64,000 nucleotides of DNA, taken from the NCBI GenBank assembly GCA_019914995.1, contig CM034132.1, forward strand, positions 9,728,662 through 9,792,661, given 5' to 3'. This document shows, in pieces, positions 29,401-41,865 of the stretch. This DNA is from Acanthochlamys bracteata (lineage: Eukaryota > Streptophyta > Magnoliopsida > Pandanales > Velloziaceae). Each line of letters starts with the position of its first letter. Within the stretch, counting starts at the first letter, position 1. The position numbers and the translations under genes are program-made. The notes under the pieces were generated by a model. It was not told where the DNA came from and searched no databases. It was given only the letters and a program-made list of their open reading frames with translations.

Positions 29401-31775
29401 AAGCCTCTCATGAGCTACCTGCTTCAGAGACTACATTCAAAAACATGTAATTTCTACACCTAATAAATTCCTCACATAAGCTGTTAATGCTTGACCACAT
29501 TGACTCTTAATCTTCCACACTTAAGGCTGGGCCAAAGATTGGTGCCTCATGTGCGAACTTGAGCGGCATGTTTCACACCTAAGAGAAAGTAGGGAACCAA
29601 TGTCTCCTGATAGGCTACTCTCAAACATGAGAAACATTGGATGGAGAAAAGGAGGGGGAAAGCAAGAAGATGCTCATGAATTTTTGAGGTATAATAGTTG
29701 ATCACTTTTTCATTTGGTGAAATCATTTTGAACATCAGTGTGGCAACATTTAAAGCTACTTGTATATCTTTAAGCAGGCTAGTTTTTCCATGTTGGTCAA
29801 TAATGTTACTCACTTACCATTTTTTGTGAAATCTCATCAGGGTTATAGTCATGTCAATGCAATCTATATGCCTTGAAGGATTTGGCGGCGAAAATAAAGT
29901 TGATCCTGCTCTGCAAGAGACGACTCTGATACAGCAGCTCTTTGGCGGTCGCCTTAGATCAAAGGTTTATATTTCCTTTTCTTTTCTACATTTACAGTTG
30001 ATTTGTTACAATTTCTTTCACTGCTTCAGGTCATCTATTTTGACTTGTAAATTGTTTGTCTAACTGAACCAGGTGAAATGTCTAAGATGCCATCTTGAAT
30101 CTGAACGATATGAGAACATCATGGATCTTACATTGGAAATACATGGCTGGGTTGAATCATTGGAGGACGCACTCACACAATTCACTGCTCCTGAGGATTT
30201 AGATGGAGAAAATATGTACAGATGTGGAAGGTGTGGCAGCTTACTTGTATAAAAACTTAAAGGTGTTTTCTGCTGTCTGTTTTTAACCGCATGCGGTTGT
30301 TTATTAGGTGCACTGCATATGTTAAAGCAAGAAAGCAGTTGAGTCTTCATGAAGTTCCAAACATATTAACAGTTGTCCTCAAAAGATTTCAGGTAATACT
30401 GTATGAATTGAAGTTTAAATGCTATTCAATTTATGCATAGTGGAAGTGTGTTAGTTCAAATACTCGCAGGTCTTTCATCTATAGTAATTTGGTACTGTTT
30501 AAGGCAAAACTTTCAAATTTTCCGCTGAACTTATTGAGATGCAGGAGTTACTAGAAACGTACATGGATAGTTGATGTAACATGCATGCATCACACAAAAT
30601 CTGGTTGACATCTTTTTCTTGAAAATTTCATACAACTGTGTATTGTTCACAATTCTCTATAAGGAACTTGCAGCCTTTTTTAACATGTTAATTGTGATTT
30701 TATACAGACAGGTGAATACGGAAAAATCAACAAATGTGTCACTTTTCCGGACATATTGGACATGATACCATTTGTGACCGGAACTGCTGATACTCCTCCA
30801 CTGTACATGCTGTATGCAGTTGTTGTGCATTTGGATAACCTGAATGCCTCCTTCTCTGGGCATTACGTGTCTTATGTTAAAGATATCCGTGGAACATGGT
30901 TCAGAATCAATGACTCTCAGGTAGCAGTTATTACAAGATTCTAGTTTTGTTCATGATGGCATTGTGCCGGTTGTACACTATCTGAGCATTTGATCATCTT
31001 GGTGGAGTTCCCACTAAATGTAGACGCGTGTCTTTCTTGTCATTCAGGTACAAGAAGTTACATTTAGTCAGGTGATGTCTGAGGGTGCATACATGTTATT
31101 CTACTCAAGGTAAAGCTTACACAGGATAATTGTTTCTCTAATGTGGCCTACATTTATAAAGCTAGTCCTTTTGTTGCTTATCTTGATAACATCAAATTCA
31201 TCTCAAGCAGATCGTTTCCACGTGCTCCATCAATTTATGCAGAGAAGACACCATCACGAGCTCAAAATCAAACAGACAAAACCAGTTGCAAGATTTTCAA
31301 AAAGTTTGGAGAAGATATGCAAAGCAGAGACTGGCCTGCTTATGAGGATACACCACAAGTGCAGAGAAGTTATAATCCTAAATTCAGGGACATTTTGGAA
31401 GACCTCACCGAGAGTAGCATCAGTGACGATGTATATCCACCCAGGGGTGTTCCCAGAGATTCACTTATCAATGAGTTCTCTGATGCATCAAGCGATTGGT
31501 CTCTTTTCACAAGCTCATCAGACGAAGCATCGTTTACTACCGATAGTTCCAGAAATTCATTCAGCACCATTGATTATGGAGAAAATGTAGGCATGGACTC
31601 CCTTTCGTCAATATTCTATCCTTATGTTTCAGAGTACAACAAAGTAATTTCTTGTACAAGGTTGGCACCCTGCAGGCCAGAGACGAGGTTTTTCTCGGAA
31701 AGCAAAGGATTTGTACTGGGTTCTTTGACGCCATCCCAACCAGCCACCAGTGTAGATAAAGAAAGGAATTGGTAA
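23409..31775 (+). CDS. UBP15: Ubiquitin C-terminal hydrolase UBP15-type (MYND + USP), 13 exons
   Basis: Exons: 23409-23695, 24032-24377, 24468-24861, 25001-25143, 25261-25349, 29361-29446, 29526-29688, 29841-29964, 30073-30230, 30308-30392, 30708-30920, 31048-31109, 31211-31775 (2715 nt, 904 aa). It removes ubiquitin from substrates; Arabidopsis UBP15/SOD2 promotes cell proliferation and seed growth and is targeted by DA1. The start MLQLREADVPSLFLVLVVF is the UBP15 signature and includes an N-terminal membrane helix. A MYND zinc finger follows (C76-C113, CAQCFSPAKTRCARC then CSGRCQIMHW), then a low-conservation Ser-rich linker. The USP domain begins FPYEDLVKLFQCE; catalytic Cys421 is in NCGNSCYAN and His677 in FSGHYVSYV. 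A Ser-rich C-terminal tail ends the protein. Intron 5 is 4.0 kb; the others are short. UBP16-19 are ruled out by the N-terminus. Confidence 0.94.
25350..29360 (+). other. 4.0-kb intron of UBP15
   Basis: This intron splits the USP catalytic Cys box: NCGN is before it, SCYAN after. It is far longer than the other introns of the gene. I see no long ORF, terminal repeat or target duplication inside. The composition is mixed and could be an old, fully decayed insertion. Nothing else is supported here. Confidence 0.6.
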
Positions 31776-33163
31776 AAATCCCGAAAAAGATAGCGTAGCT
31801 CAGACATGTAGATCGTTCTCATTGTAGATTTAGATTCTTTGGTTTTAGGTATTTATGGTGTAGTTCTAGAGTTATGGACAGTTTGAGTAGGAGAGCTGGT
31901 AGGTGCACTTCTTGGGTTTTTAGTGTACAAGAGGTGTGTTTCAGTTAGTTCTGTTCATCTGGTAATTTAAATGAGAAGAACATTTCTAGTAATCTTTTTC
32001 CTTTTTAACCCTGTAGAGTTATTTTGAGAATTTATTCACCCAATTCAGTAAGGTTTTACTTCATCGAAGCCAGAAGTTTTACGCTTCAATTTTGCTATTC
32101 ATGAAAAGAATGGCGTTGCTGATCAGTAAGGTACTCTGGATGAATGTAAAATGTTTGTCTACATGTTCCTACAACATTATCAGCTTATATATGATAGGGT
32201 TTGTTTCAAATTACCGTAACTGATTTGAAAATGAAAAGTACAAAATAAATTTTTTTAAAAAAATAAAGTAAAAGTGGAGTTTAGTATTTACGTTTTAATA
32301 GTTTTTAAAAGTGTGTTAAAAATTTAAAAAATATAATTGTATTAAGAAATATATAAATAAAAAAGTTAAAATTAGAGTTTCATATGTGAAAATAGAATTA
32401 TAAATTTTTTATGTAATTGAAATACATGAATAATTTGAAACTTAAAATTTGGTAGAAGTAAATGGAGTTACGGGCATTTGAAACACGCCTTTAACGGAAG
32501 TGAACAATTCAGATGAGAAAACTCTTTTAACTTTCTCCACAAATATGAGAATAAAGATTTAAAGAACAAATTCTCGAAACAAACAGCGTTATCAGGTATC
32601 AGAATAATCTCATGATAAAGCAAGAAAAATTTAAATGTCATATAATCAGATTAGACAAAAGATTTATTATAGAGAGCAATCTGCCGACTGATGATGGGCA
32701 TGTCTTTATTCAGATCATACACATTCAATGTTTGCCAGCCACCTACCATCAACCCAACTCCCATTTAGGGCGTGATTTATGTTACCTGTAACTCACTTCT
32801 TCTGCTTAAAAAAGTGAGTTTCAGATAAAACTTATATATTTACTTTCTCAAAAACTCACTTTTCAGAAACTCACTTTCTGATCTCATTCTTACAAGTAAA
32901 CAGACCTCATACTTTAAGCATTACCATATGAATTCAAGTGAGCAGAGAAGTTCAACTTGAAAACAGAAGTCTGAGAAGCATGATGAGTTCATCATAAGTT
33001 ACGAAACATCACTTGAGAGTTGAGAATAGATACAAGACATATGCCTAGAACAACATTGATGATAACAGCATGAGTAAACTCGAGTACTCTTTGCATTGGA
33101 TATTATTTCATTTCTAATAATGTAATAACGGCACCCAGTCTTTGAAACCAACCCCTTATGATT
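31776..33163. other. Convergent intergenic region between UBP15 and the DUF538 gene
   Basis: Probable 3' UTRs occupy the two ends. The middle carries the inverted-repeat element listed at 32,196-32,490. No ORF is supported. Confidence 0.45.
32196..32490. mobile_element. MITE-like element with about 25-bp terminal inverted repeats
   Basis: The left end reads TTGTTTCAAATTACCGTAACT (bases 2-21 shown in essence), and the right end, on the other strand, reads GTGTTTCAAATGCCCGTAACT. The match covers about 25 bases with a few differences. The interior is AT-rich and non-coding. I could not define a clear target duplication, so the superfamily is open. Confidence 0.6.
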
Positions 33164-34556
33164 TTAGTTGGCTGGTTCCTCTTCCTCGAAGGCAGAGACA
33201 GGGAAGGAGCGGCCAATGCCAGCAACCGACTTGAAGGTGATCTTGTTAGATGCAGGGTCATCAATGTACATGTCAGAAATAGCGACCCAGATGAACAGCT
33301 CCTTAGTCTTGACACCAGAAATCCGCTTCATGCGTCGGTCCTCAACATATGCAGTCACTTCCTCAGCGTAGGAGACCGTCCTTCCGACCTTCTTGAAAAA
33401 GTGGGTAGATGCTTTCTTTTGCTTTAGCCACACATAACCTGTTGTTGGATTGTGCCCAACCTACAGAGCATACAAGTGCTTCAACTTACATTGCATTTTT
33501 AAACTCTCACAAAATACCCAAAATAAAATTTCTCAAAGGATTTTAGATTGCAAAACCATTACGCTAGAACCATGTAACCAAAACAAATTGGATAAACATC
33601 AGATGAATTCAACAGATGAAACAACTCCGGACTTCGGCAGACCCTTGCTACACAACCACATCCAGAAGATCTTTGGCTATCTAATCATACGTACTGCTGG
33701 AATTAAGGCAGAAGCACTTCGGCTTCACATAAAGCAGTTTATAATCAACATGATAGAAGTGAAGTCCATGAGAAGCAGTTCACTGAAACAGCATGATTCC
33801 AGAGAAAGACTTCCAATCAAGAATCAAACTCAACAGTTCCTACATGCTAGACCGATTTTTCCTTCTTTTACTAGTACTAATCCATAGTCTTTCAGGTTTT
33901 GGTGATCCACCACCTCAAATATTCTCTATTTTACTTGCATGATAGACAACTTTGCTTCCTCAAACTTCAAACTCAGCTATAACGCTTCTAAAATCAGAGA
34001 AAATATGTTTACTCCTTAGATTCTCCAACCAAGTGCATGAGCTGTTCCCTGACAACTCACAAGCATACCAAACAAGTACAACAAAATGCAACAACAAACT
34101 TCGCCCTTTGCAACTTTATCTTAAACAATCTGTTTCAACAATATCCTAAGACTTTAAAAGTCACTTCCCATAAACAGGCTGTTGATTGCTTACCACAACT
34201 TCAAAATGAACACATAATAAACTAAACAACATCAATTAAGAAGCAATCTCTAGTCGTCTCCTCAAACAAAGAAGAAACTTTTAATCTGCTATCTCAAAAG
34301 TAAAGCATCGTTTTTTCAATTTCCGACCAAAAAGACACTATATCAAAGAAGCCCAAGAACCAAAAAACACAGAAAATAAGAGAAAGAAAGGAATCGAAAG
34401 AAATTTTACCTCAACAAGATCTTTAAGTGGAAGTATTCCTTTGGGCAGATGGAGCTTCTCAAGCATCTCCTTGGATTTCTTCATGCACTCATCATTGCCA
34501 GTGTAAATCTCAGCACCTTCTCTCTGGTTCTGCACTTTTGTTACCTGCGCCGCCAT
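33164..34556 (-). CDS. DUF538 family protein, 2 exons
   Basis: Exons 34410-34556 and 33164-33460 (444 nt, 147 aa). The start is MAAQVTKVQNQREGAEIYTG; exon 1 ends with LHLPKGILPLKDLVE and exon 2 continues VGHNPTTGYVWLKQKK, the core of the DUF538 domain. It then reads KKVGRTVSYAEEVTAYVEDRRM, GVKTKELFIWVAISDMYID and KITFKSVAGIGRSFPVSAFE. The length is typical for family members without a signal peptide. DUF538 proteins are plant-specific with a lipocalin-like or BPI-like fold proposed; the biochemical role is not established, though a member (SVB) affects trichome and growth traits. It is head-to-head with the prefoldin gene. Confidence 0.9.
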
Positions 34557-35616
34557 TAATCAGCTTTTGTCAACTTGCAGCTTATAGCTTTTCTGATTTT
34601 TTTTCTCCTTGAGATTTCTTGTTTTCTGTCGCTCCGGAAAACAATGGAAGTAGAAGGAAGATGGAGTGTCGATATTTATAGGAGTATAAAATTTTACTTT
34701 TTAGCAAAAAAAAAACTTTTAAAAGAATTTTCTGGGGTTCTAGTTGGTTGATTGATTGATTGATTCATTGAGTCTACCTATATTCAATTCATTCACACAG
34801 CAATCAATTGTTAAATTAATGGAGGAAGGTGTTGTAACTCTTTTTTTTATATAGAAGAGATTATAATTAAGAAAAAAAATTTCGAAAGATATGAATCAAA
34901 AAATTAGGAAAAAGAAACCAAAGAAACAAGATCATTAATTAGTACCACGTGGTAATGCAGTACTACGATTTAAATTTCTTCGGAAAACGACTAAAATTGC
35001 ACCGGTGATTCATGCATGTATGAATTCATGAATAATAAATTAATATATAATCGAGAACAAACCATACAAAATTTTAAACTTTTTATGGATTTTTATTGCC
35101 TTACCCATTTTCAGTTGGTGTTGGTTGAGAGTGGCGAGAATAAATGAAAATATTTTTGAAGATTTTTTCTGTTTTGTAAATTAAAAAAAGTTAAACATAT
35201 ATCTAGTCAATCTTAGTTTGGTCTGATCATAATTAAAATATTAATTATTGGAGATGAAAATTAAATCTGGTGTAATCTTTACTTCAAAATAAAAAAATAC
35301 ATATATAGTCTTTAAATCTTGCTTGTTTTTTAAGCATTTCATCCAAATCCAAATTATGAAAATTTCAGTTTTTTTTTTTTTTTGAACTGAATTTTGGAGA
35401 GGAAGAATTTATTAGGCCGTGAGTTTGACAAGCCCATTAGACGTCGGGCTTCAATGAAATTGATGTTAACAGGCCTGTAGAATTTTAAACAGCATTGGAG
35501 GGCTATTGCTGTAATAATGTGAAACTTTGTTTATTGCAACAACGGTCCATTTAGTGAACAAATAAACAGTGATTGATCCAGAAGCCGCCGGAAAGAGAAA
35601 AAGAAGCAAAGCAGCA
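34557..35616. other. Divergent promoter region, DUF538 / prefoldin 6
   Basis: AT-rich sequence with an ATTG tetranucleotide repeat near 34,747-34,770 and a T-homopolymer near 35,370-35,383. No ORF is supported. Both flanking promoters must lie here. Confidence 0.5.
34673..34680 (-). promoter_or_regulatory. Probable TATA box of the DUF538 gene
   Basis: On the minus strand the sequence reads TATAAATA, about 120 bases upstream of the ATG at 34,556. This allows a 5' UTR of about 90 bases. Confidence 0.5.
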
Positions 35617-37505
35617 ATGGCGTCGAAGGAGCTGCAGCAAGAGTTGGAGAACCAAGTTAACGCTCTATCGAAAATCCAAAAAGGTTCGAGTTATTTTTTC
35701 AAAGCTGTGATCTTTTGAAGTTCTTGATTTCGTTTTTCTTGATTTTTGGGTTCTAGCAGTTGATTTGGATCAAGAGAAACCAAACGAGGGAAAGATTTTT
35801 GTTCTTTCTTTGGCTCTTTGAAAATCTTTTGTGGTGGTTTTCGGTTTATGATCGTGCTTAGACAAATAGTGCCCTAAAAGGTCTCAGATAAATCTAAAAT
35901 TCTTTGACATAATTTTTCCCCCAATTTTTGTACCGCCCTTTTTTCTCTGTGGGGATTGTTAGGTCTGGTTAGTGGAACCTGAGGAGAAAAACAATTTTTT
36001 AGTTATTTGGCAATTTTATTGCAAAAGCTTTGATCTTTTAGTATTTCTTTGTATTTGTGGCATGAGCATGCGTAGCAACAATTCGATTGATCCAAAATCT
36101 AAAGTAACAAATTTTACGGTCTAGCAGAAATTTGTATAATCTACCGTTTTCTGTACAATTATTAGGTTCCGAATAATTTGTTTGCTTGTTAATCAGACAT
36201 AGCAAAGAACCACCAGGTGAGGAAGCAGTACACGATCCAGCTAGGTGAGAATGAGCTTGTGCTGAAGGAGCTCGAGCTGCTGCAGCCGGACGCGAATGTT
36301 TACAAGCTCATTGGTCCAGTCTTGGTGCGACAAGATCTTGCAGAGGCCAATGCCAATGTCCGCAAGCGCATGGACTACATCTCTGCTGAGCTCAAGCGCC
36401 TTGACAGTACCCTCCAAGACCTCGAGGACCAGCAAAACTCGAAGCGTGAAGCTGTAAGACTGCATCTCCTGATCTATTTTTTTCTTCTCCATAAAATGTG
36501 TTGTAAAGCTCCTAACAATGTCAGAAACTCGGATTTAAGGACAATCTGTTGGAAAAATTGATATGCAAATGGCAGCTGGACTTAATAGAATCACGGTTTT
36601 AAATTAAGAGCTAGGATACAACTCTTTTTTCTATAGTTTTGTTAATCAATGAATAGATGTGTCGTGCATATGGTTCATTATGTGTTGTGCGTGCTGAAAT
36701 AATTGTTAGAATGGAGTGTTAATACTGATAGATTCGATCATGTCGCGCTTCACTTCATGAATAAGGGGTGTACACATTGGTAATTGTCATAGAGTGCTGT
36801 TGCCATTTAACTCTATGCATAAATGTTATACAAGTCAATTTAGCTAAGTATTCCCAGTAATGGAGTGATCCCTAGTAATTCTCCACCAAAGGCCTACTCA
36901 TTTGATCCATTCCATATCCACAATTTTCTTAAGAACCTCATAATGCAACCCTTCTTCACATTATCTACTTGCCAAGCAGAAGATTGCAACTTCTCTATCA
37001 GTTTGAGCCTCAGAGGTGGATTTGTTATCCTTGCTCTTCTACGTTGTGCTTGTGTAACAATTTTTGGGAGTTGGTTAAGAACTTGAATGCATTCATGCAT
37101 TGACATTAGGTCTATAAGAGGAAAGAAATAATGCATCCCTGAGCTGACATTTCAGGGTATCAAAATCACTGTGCCCCATGCGTGCTTGGCATGCTTTGCC
37201 CAGGAAAGCAGAATCTTTAATGACCTTGGCATGCACGATGTCTGTAACTGTTCTCCAATCCTGTTGAAGGACTGTCTAACTGTTACCTTCAAAAACTTTG
37301 TTTACTGGTGCAGTTTCTTGAATCATAATTCACTTGTATGCAATGCAGTAATTAATCAGTTGTATTTGCTGGATCTTTTTAGATAATATAGAGTAACTTC
37401 CTTTTTTCTATGAAATGTTTCTTAACCGTATGTTGTTTTCTTCTTCAGGTCATGAAAGTACAACAGAGGATTCAAGCTCTCCAGTCTGGAAAATCCAAGA
37501 CATAG
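35617..37505 (+). CDS. PFD6: Prefoldin subunit 6, 3 exons
   Basis: Exons 35617-35683, 36197-36453, 37449-37505 (381 nt, 126 aa). Prefoldin is a cytosolic hexameric co-chaperone that hands nascent actin and tubulin to the chaperonin CCT; subunit 6 is a beta-type subunit. The protein starts MASKELQQELENQVNALSKI and continues KDIAKNHQVRKQYTIQLGENELVLKEL. The central GPVLVRQDLAEANANVRKRMDYI forms the beta-hairpin region typical of the family. The second coiled-coil helix is followed by a short basic end, LQSGKSKT. The helical N- and C-terminal halves form the coiled coil. All borders are GT-AG. The length equals that of other plant PFD6 proteins. Confidence 0.95.
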
Positions 37506-38395
37506 ATTGTACTGAAACTTTACTTTCTTCTTTCGCTTCTCTTTCTCTTCTGTATTATCTGCGGTATGGAAAACCCTGATACGGATGTTGAATGCTGCTT
37601 ATCGTCTTTCCGTAGTTCTTACGTCTCATTGGATTTCTACAGAAATGATATCGACTTTGAGGAAGAAATCTGTAACCTTAGAACCTTTCGAAGGCTGTGT
37701 ATCTCAAAAAAATTAAAAAAAGGGTAAATCTTTGTTTCTGATGCACATTCGAAATTTAAAATCCAGCGTGTTTGTAGCTTATTTTGCTTCATTTTCTGAA
37801 AACGAGCGAACGTTTTCTCTGTTGCAATCCACTGACAATAATGAATAACTGCAGCCTCAGGATTTTGCTGCAGTAGTTGTTCTTCTTAGGTGATTAAGGG
37901 TGCGTTTTCACATTGCTTATAAAATAAAATTTTTTTTAATATAAAAATTTTTTTTTTATTTTTTTAAAAAATAAATTCTTTTTATTTTTTAAAAAATAAA
38001 AATATATAATAAAAAACTTTTATTACATAAAATTTTTGTATATTATTTAAATTAAATAAAATTTTTAAATATTTATAAAATATATATTAAAAAATATAAA
38101 ATAAAAAAAATTAAAAAGCAGCGTTTGAAATGTGCTCTCAAACGCTCCTCTAGAATTGACCTAGTTCTTTTATCATTGAAACCGATATTTTCTAATAATT
38201 TTAACTAGGCCCGATTTTGTAATTTTTCTAAAAACGAAAACTGAAAAAAAAAAAAAAAAAAAGAAAAAGAAAACAAAAGGTCAGCTTCCTAGTTTCCAGT
38301 TATGTGTTACATCTCGCGATCTCCGTCTTCTTCTTCTAAGAAGTTTCGAACTTCTCTATTCAAAAATTTTCTTCTCTGTCTCAGGTCGATCGATA
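37506..38395. other. Intergenic region with MITE-like AT-rich element and poly(A) tract
   Basis: The prefoldin 3' UTR is followed by an AT-rich block (about 37,897-38,140). Its ends are loosely inverted: TGCGTTTTCACATTGCTT at left, and GCACATTTCAAACGCTGCTT on the other strand at right. A perfect 9-bp inverted repeat, AGCGTTTGA / TCAAACGCT, lies at 38,120-38,146. An A-homopolymer follows at about 38,246-38,262. No coding sequence is seen. Confidence 0.4.
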
Positions 38396-41300
38396 ATGGC
38401 ATCATCAGGTGCTTTCAAAATGGTCCGCCAACCAATCCACAGTCATCGTCGAGCTTTCAAGCAGGACTCTTGCAGGAAAGTTCCAAAACTCAGGGTAACT
38501 AACTCTCTCAAGAAAAGTTTTATTTTCTTTCTTTTCTTTTTGACTTGTAACTTTTTTGGTACTTCCTTCTAGGTTTTAGAAATTACTCCGAGATTCTGCT
38601 GGAAACATTCTCAGTTACCAATCTTCAACAAAGTATAGAGAAAAAGATTGAATCTTTTCGCTGTTTGTTCGATCAAAGTTTAAATCTTGGAATTTTAATT
38701 TGATCAAAAGCTTGCTTCTGACTTTTCTATTTGTTATTATTGCATTGGTAAGACTATTCTGAAACTTGCTGCATCAAGACGGCGAAGAATTTTTCTGCTT
38801 GAGATTGCTGCACTAGACGATGTATTAATTTCAAACAACCTTACTTTTCGTTCTTGTATTTGACTTAGATTATATATGAAGTGTTTGTACTTTATATTTG
38901 ACACTCAACGACTTGTGCATACTGACTATCTAGGATTCTTTTGGTGAGTCGTCATTCATTGACAATGGGGAGAGCTCCTTAGTGGATACTTCTTACTTTC
39001 TATCATCAAGCGAGGGCGAGGAAAGTGATGGTGATCTGCTTGTTAACTATACAGATGATATTGATCTGCCCACAGCGAAAGGAAGAACACAATCTTCTGA
39101 TACTGCATTAATTGTGGCTGCGCATAGGTTTGCTACAATCCAGAAGCGACGTAGATGGAAAAGGTGAGGAATTTGATGGGCTGAATTTGAATCATTTAGC
39201 TCCTCAAATCAGTACAACTATCTTATGAAATTTACTTATTGCGGCCAAATTCCTAGATGTCTACATAGAGATGATAGTGAGACTGAGATCATAAGAGGGT
39301 TATTTGTAAAACACTCTTTCAAGCTTTACATGCAAAGCATCTATGATCTCCTGCAGTGGTGTCTTAAATGTGTTTGATTTATTCTCAACTATTTCAATGT
39401 TTTCACATGCTGTTCTCATCAACTTGTGTGCATTTCACTTCTTATATCAGGATTTGGAAAGGAGTCTTGATCAATTCCGGTCTATTAATTTTCTTGGCAT
39501 TTTTTCTCTTATTTGTGGATTGGTGGGCATGGAGAGTTGTTCGAGTACCTCTAGAGCCATTTTTCCTGTCACACCCATTTACTATATCAACAGTCTTTTC
39601 AGTGTTGATAGGATGTGTATTTGTCCCAATACTTGATAAAATTGGAGTTCATCAAATATTAGGCAAAAGATCATTTACACACATCTCCCAAAGTGCAACC
39701 CCTACAATGGGTGGCTTGCTTTTTGTGCCAGTTGGACTTGTAATCGCTCTAAGAATGGTAGGGCAGCATTCCGTCCACGTTCTTGGAGCAACAAGAGTGA
39801 CAATTGCTTTTGCAGCAATCGGGTTTGCTAGTGATATGTTAAGCCATATCAGAAAGTGCAATTTTGGTTTACCTGGATGGATAAAAGTCTTCTTAACGGT
39901 GAGTTAATTTTTACTCAGAAAAATTACACTTTCATCCTAATTATTGGGTATTTGTGTTTTAATAAGCGCCCTATGGTTGTTCACATTTCATGTACTTGAT
40001 TCTTCCCATTTACAAGTTTGTTCCATGCAATAAAAACAACTCTCTGGTATACCTGCAAATATCTCAACTGTTTTGATGGTGGCATCAACAGGTAGCTGCT
40101 GGGACATGGTTTTCTATATGGCTTGATTCAACATACATCTCAACACCATATAACATGTATACTTTTCCCTCACCATATCATCAACATTTGTGAATGGTAA
40201 CATACTGTGATAACATGATTAGTATTCCTGTGCAATTTTAGCTTTTGTTCGATATCTAAAATTATATCTTATACAACATCCTATTGTTCTTAGTAATCTC
40301 TATTAATCGTAATTATCTTGATTCCCTTATTTTATACTAATTTTATATTATTGGCATTCTTGTATTTTTGCTTTCCACCTCCATAAAGGACATTTCTTTG
40401 TAATTGTTGCTTTACCATCAGTGAAACATTAAGACTTTCTGATTCTTCTTAACGTGGAAAAAAAATTATCTGGATTCCTGTTTTGCATAATTTGAATTTT
40501 CTGTTACAGGCTTTGTATATGTAAGTTCTCTTTGCATTATGTTCATATTTCGTAGCTTGATCATGCAGTTATAAAGTGTTAAATATTATGAATGGTGCTA
40601 AAGACTCAGGTATATGAATACATCTATACTTTCTGTGAAGTGCTTAAAGATTGCAGGCTTATATTATTTTATTCTTTTTTAATCTCTAATATGTCTTGGC
40701 GTAAGAGTTGGTTCTTGCATAACCTTTTGGAATTTGGTATTTCTGTTACAACATAGTGATATGTTTTATTGTTTTTTGAAGGAAGTTATTGATTCCTCTT
40801 CCTCCTCCTGTGGGCCTTCTCTATTTGGGAAAATTCTATTTGCTCCTGTCAACATTCTGTTTCGCCTTTATGGCTAATGGTGTAAGCTTGACAGAGGGTC
40901 TTGATGGGTTGGCTGGGGGCATTTGCGCATTGGGCTTTGTAGGGATGGCTGTTGCAGTTCTTCCAATAAGCCCAGGTACATCAGCCCTCTTTAACACAAA
41001 CTTCTTGTCGCTAATTGGAAGCAATTATTCATCAAACTTGTTTGTACAAGGGCCTTTTTAAGTAGCATAGGCCTTTTTATTTCTTCTTTGAGGCTTTTGA
41101 ATGAAGCATTAATATATGTTACAACATTTTTTATATATATTGTGTGCTCTTACATAGTTATGCTTGCTCATCTTTTGAACACGAGTGAGGCTTATCCTTT
41201 TCCATTATCTGGACGCAACTCTAAAACAGAACTTGCTGTTTTCGGGTCGTCAATGTCTGGAGCATGTATTGGCTTTCTTTTCCATAACCATTACAGGGCT

Positions 41301-41865
41301 TCTGTGTTTATGGGTGAAACTGGAGCATTGGCATTAGGGGGAGCGCTAGCTGCAATGGCTGCTTGCACAGGAATGTTCTTTCCATTGTTAATATCTTCTG
41401 GTGTTATTATCCTAGAGGTGCTATCAGTCCTAGTGCAGGTAAAATCATTTAATAGATGCTACACATCTTCTTGCTGATGTTTAGTTGTTTGAGTTTCAAA
41501 CTTCCTGTTTCCATCGATACCTACTACTTATTTAGCTAGAGAGCATGTTATTACAATAAGGGAGGTCAGACTGTATGATGTGGACGCTTCATTGTTAAAC
41601 AGTACTGGATTCACTCTGGGCTGCTTTTCATGCTAATATGAGCTCTATCAGTATCATAATGAAGTTGGTTTGAAATTGACAGGTTCCTTCTTTAATTATC
41701 CCCAAGCACATCCATCTTGCTGCCAGACGCATCTTTCGAATAGCACCACTGCATCGCCATCTCCATTTGTGGGGGGTGAAAAAACCAGTCATAGTTGCAA
41801 TTGCAACTGTTCTATCAGGCATCTTCTCGTTGTATGCTGGATATGTCGGTCTTATATCAGCATGA
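38396..41865 (+). CDS. MraY-type phospho-MurNAc-pentapeptide transferase homologue with altered catalytic motifs, 7 exons
   Basis: Exons 38396-38494, 38934-39163, 39451-39898, 40092-40156, 40782-40975, 41230-41438, 41683-41865 (1428 nt, 475 aa). Bacterial MraY moves phospho-MurNAc-pentapeptide to undecaprenyl phosphate, making lipid I; plant homologues are plastid proteins linked to the remnant peptidoglycan pathway. Residues 1-110 look like a transit peptide plus an acidic linker. The membrane core has about 10 hydrophobic segments and keeps [11 protein letters not shown] and [13 protein letters not shown]. However, the expected Asp-Asp pair reads Ser237-Asp238, the NLTDGLDG motif reads SLTEGLDG (316-323), FMGD reads FMGE (Glu375), and the HHH motif reads His439-Arg-His441. 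Start choice: only this ATG frame joins exon 2 in frame. It is possibly a pseudoenzyme; Arabidopsis At4g18270 is the likely counterpart. Confidence 0.88.

Noticed and set aside
38302-38502. ORF from ATG 38,302 as the start of the MraY homologue
   Set aside because: Its frame leaves the exon in a phase that meets a stop in exon 2; the ATG at 38,396 in another frame joins exon 2 cleanly.
41088-41229. Sequence between MraY exons 5 and 6 as coding (open frame upstream of exon 6)
   Set aside because: It reads hydrophobic but has no counterpart in MraY; the CAG acceptor at 41,227-41,229 restores the expected protein.
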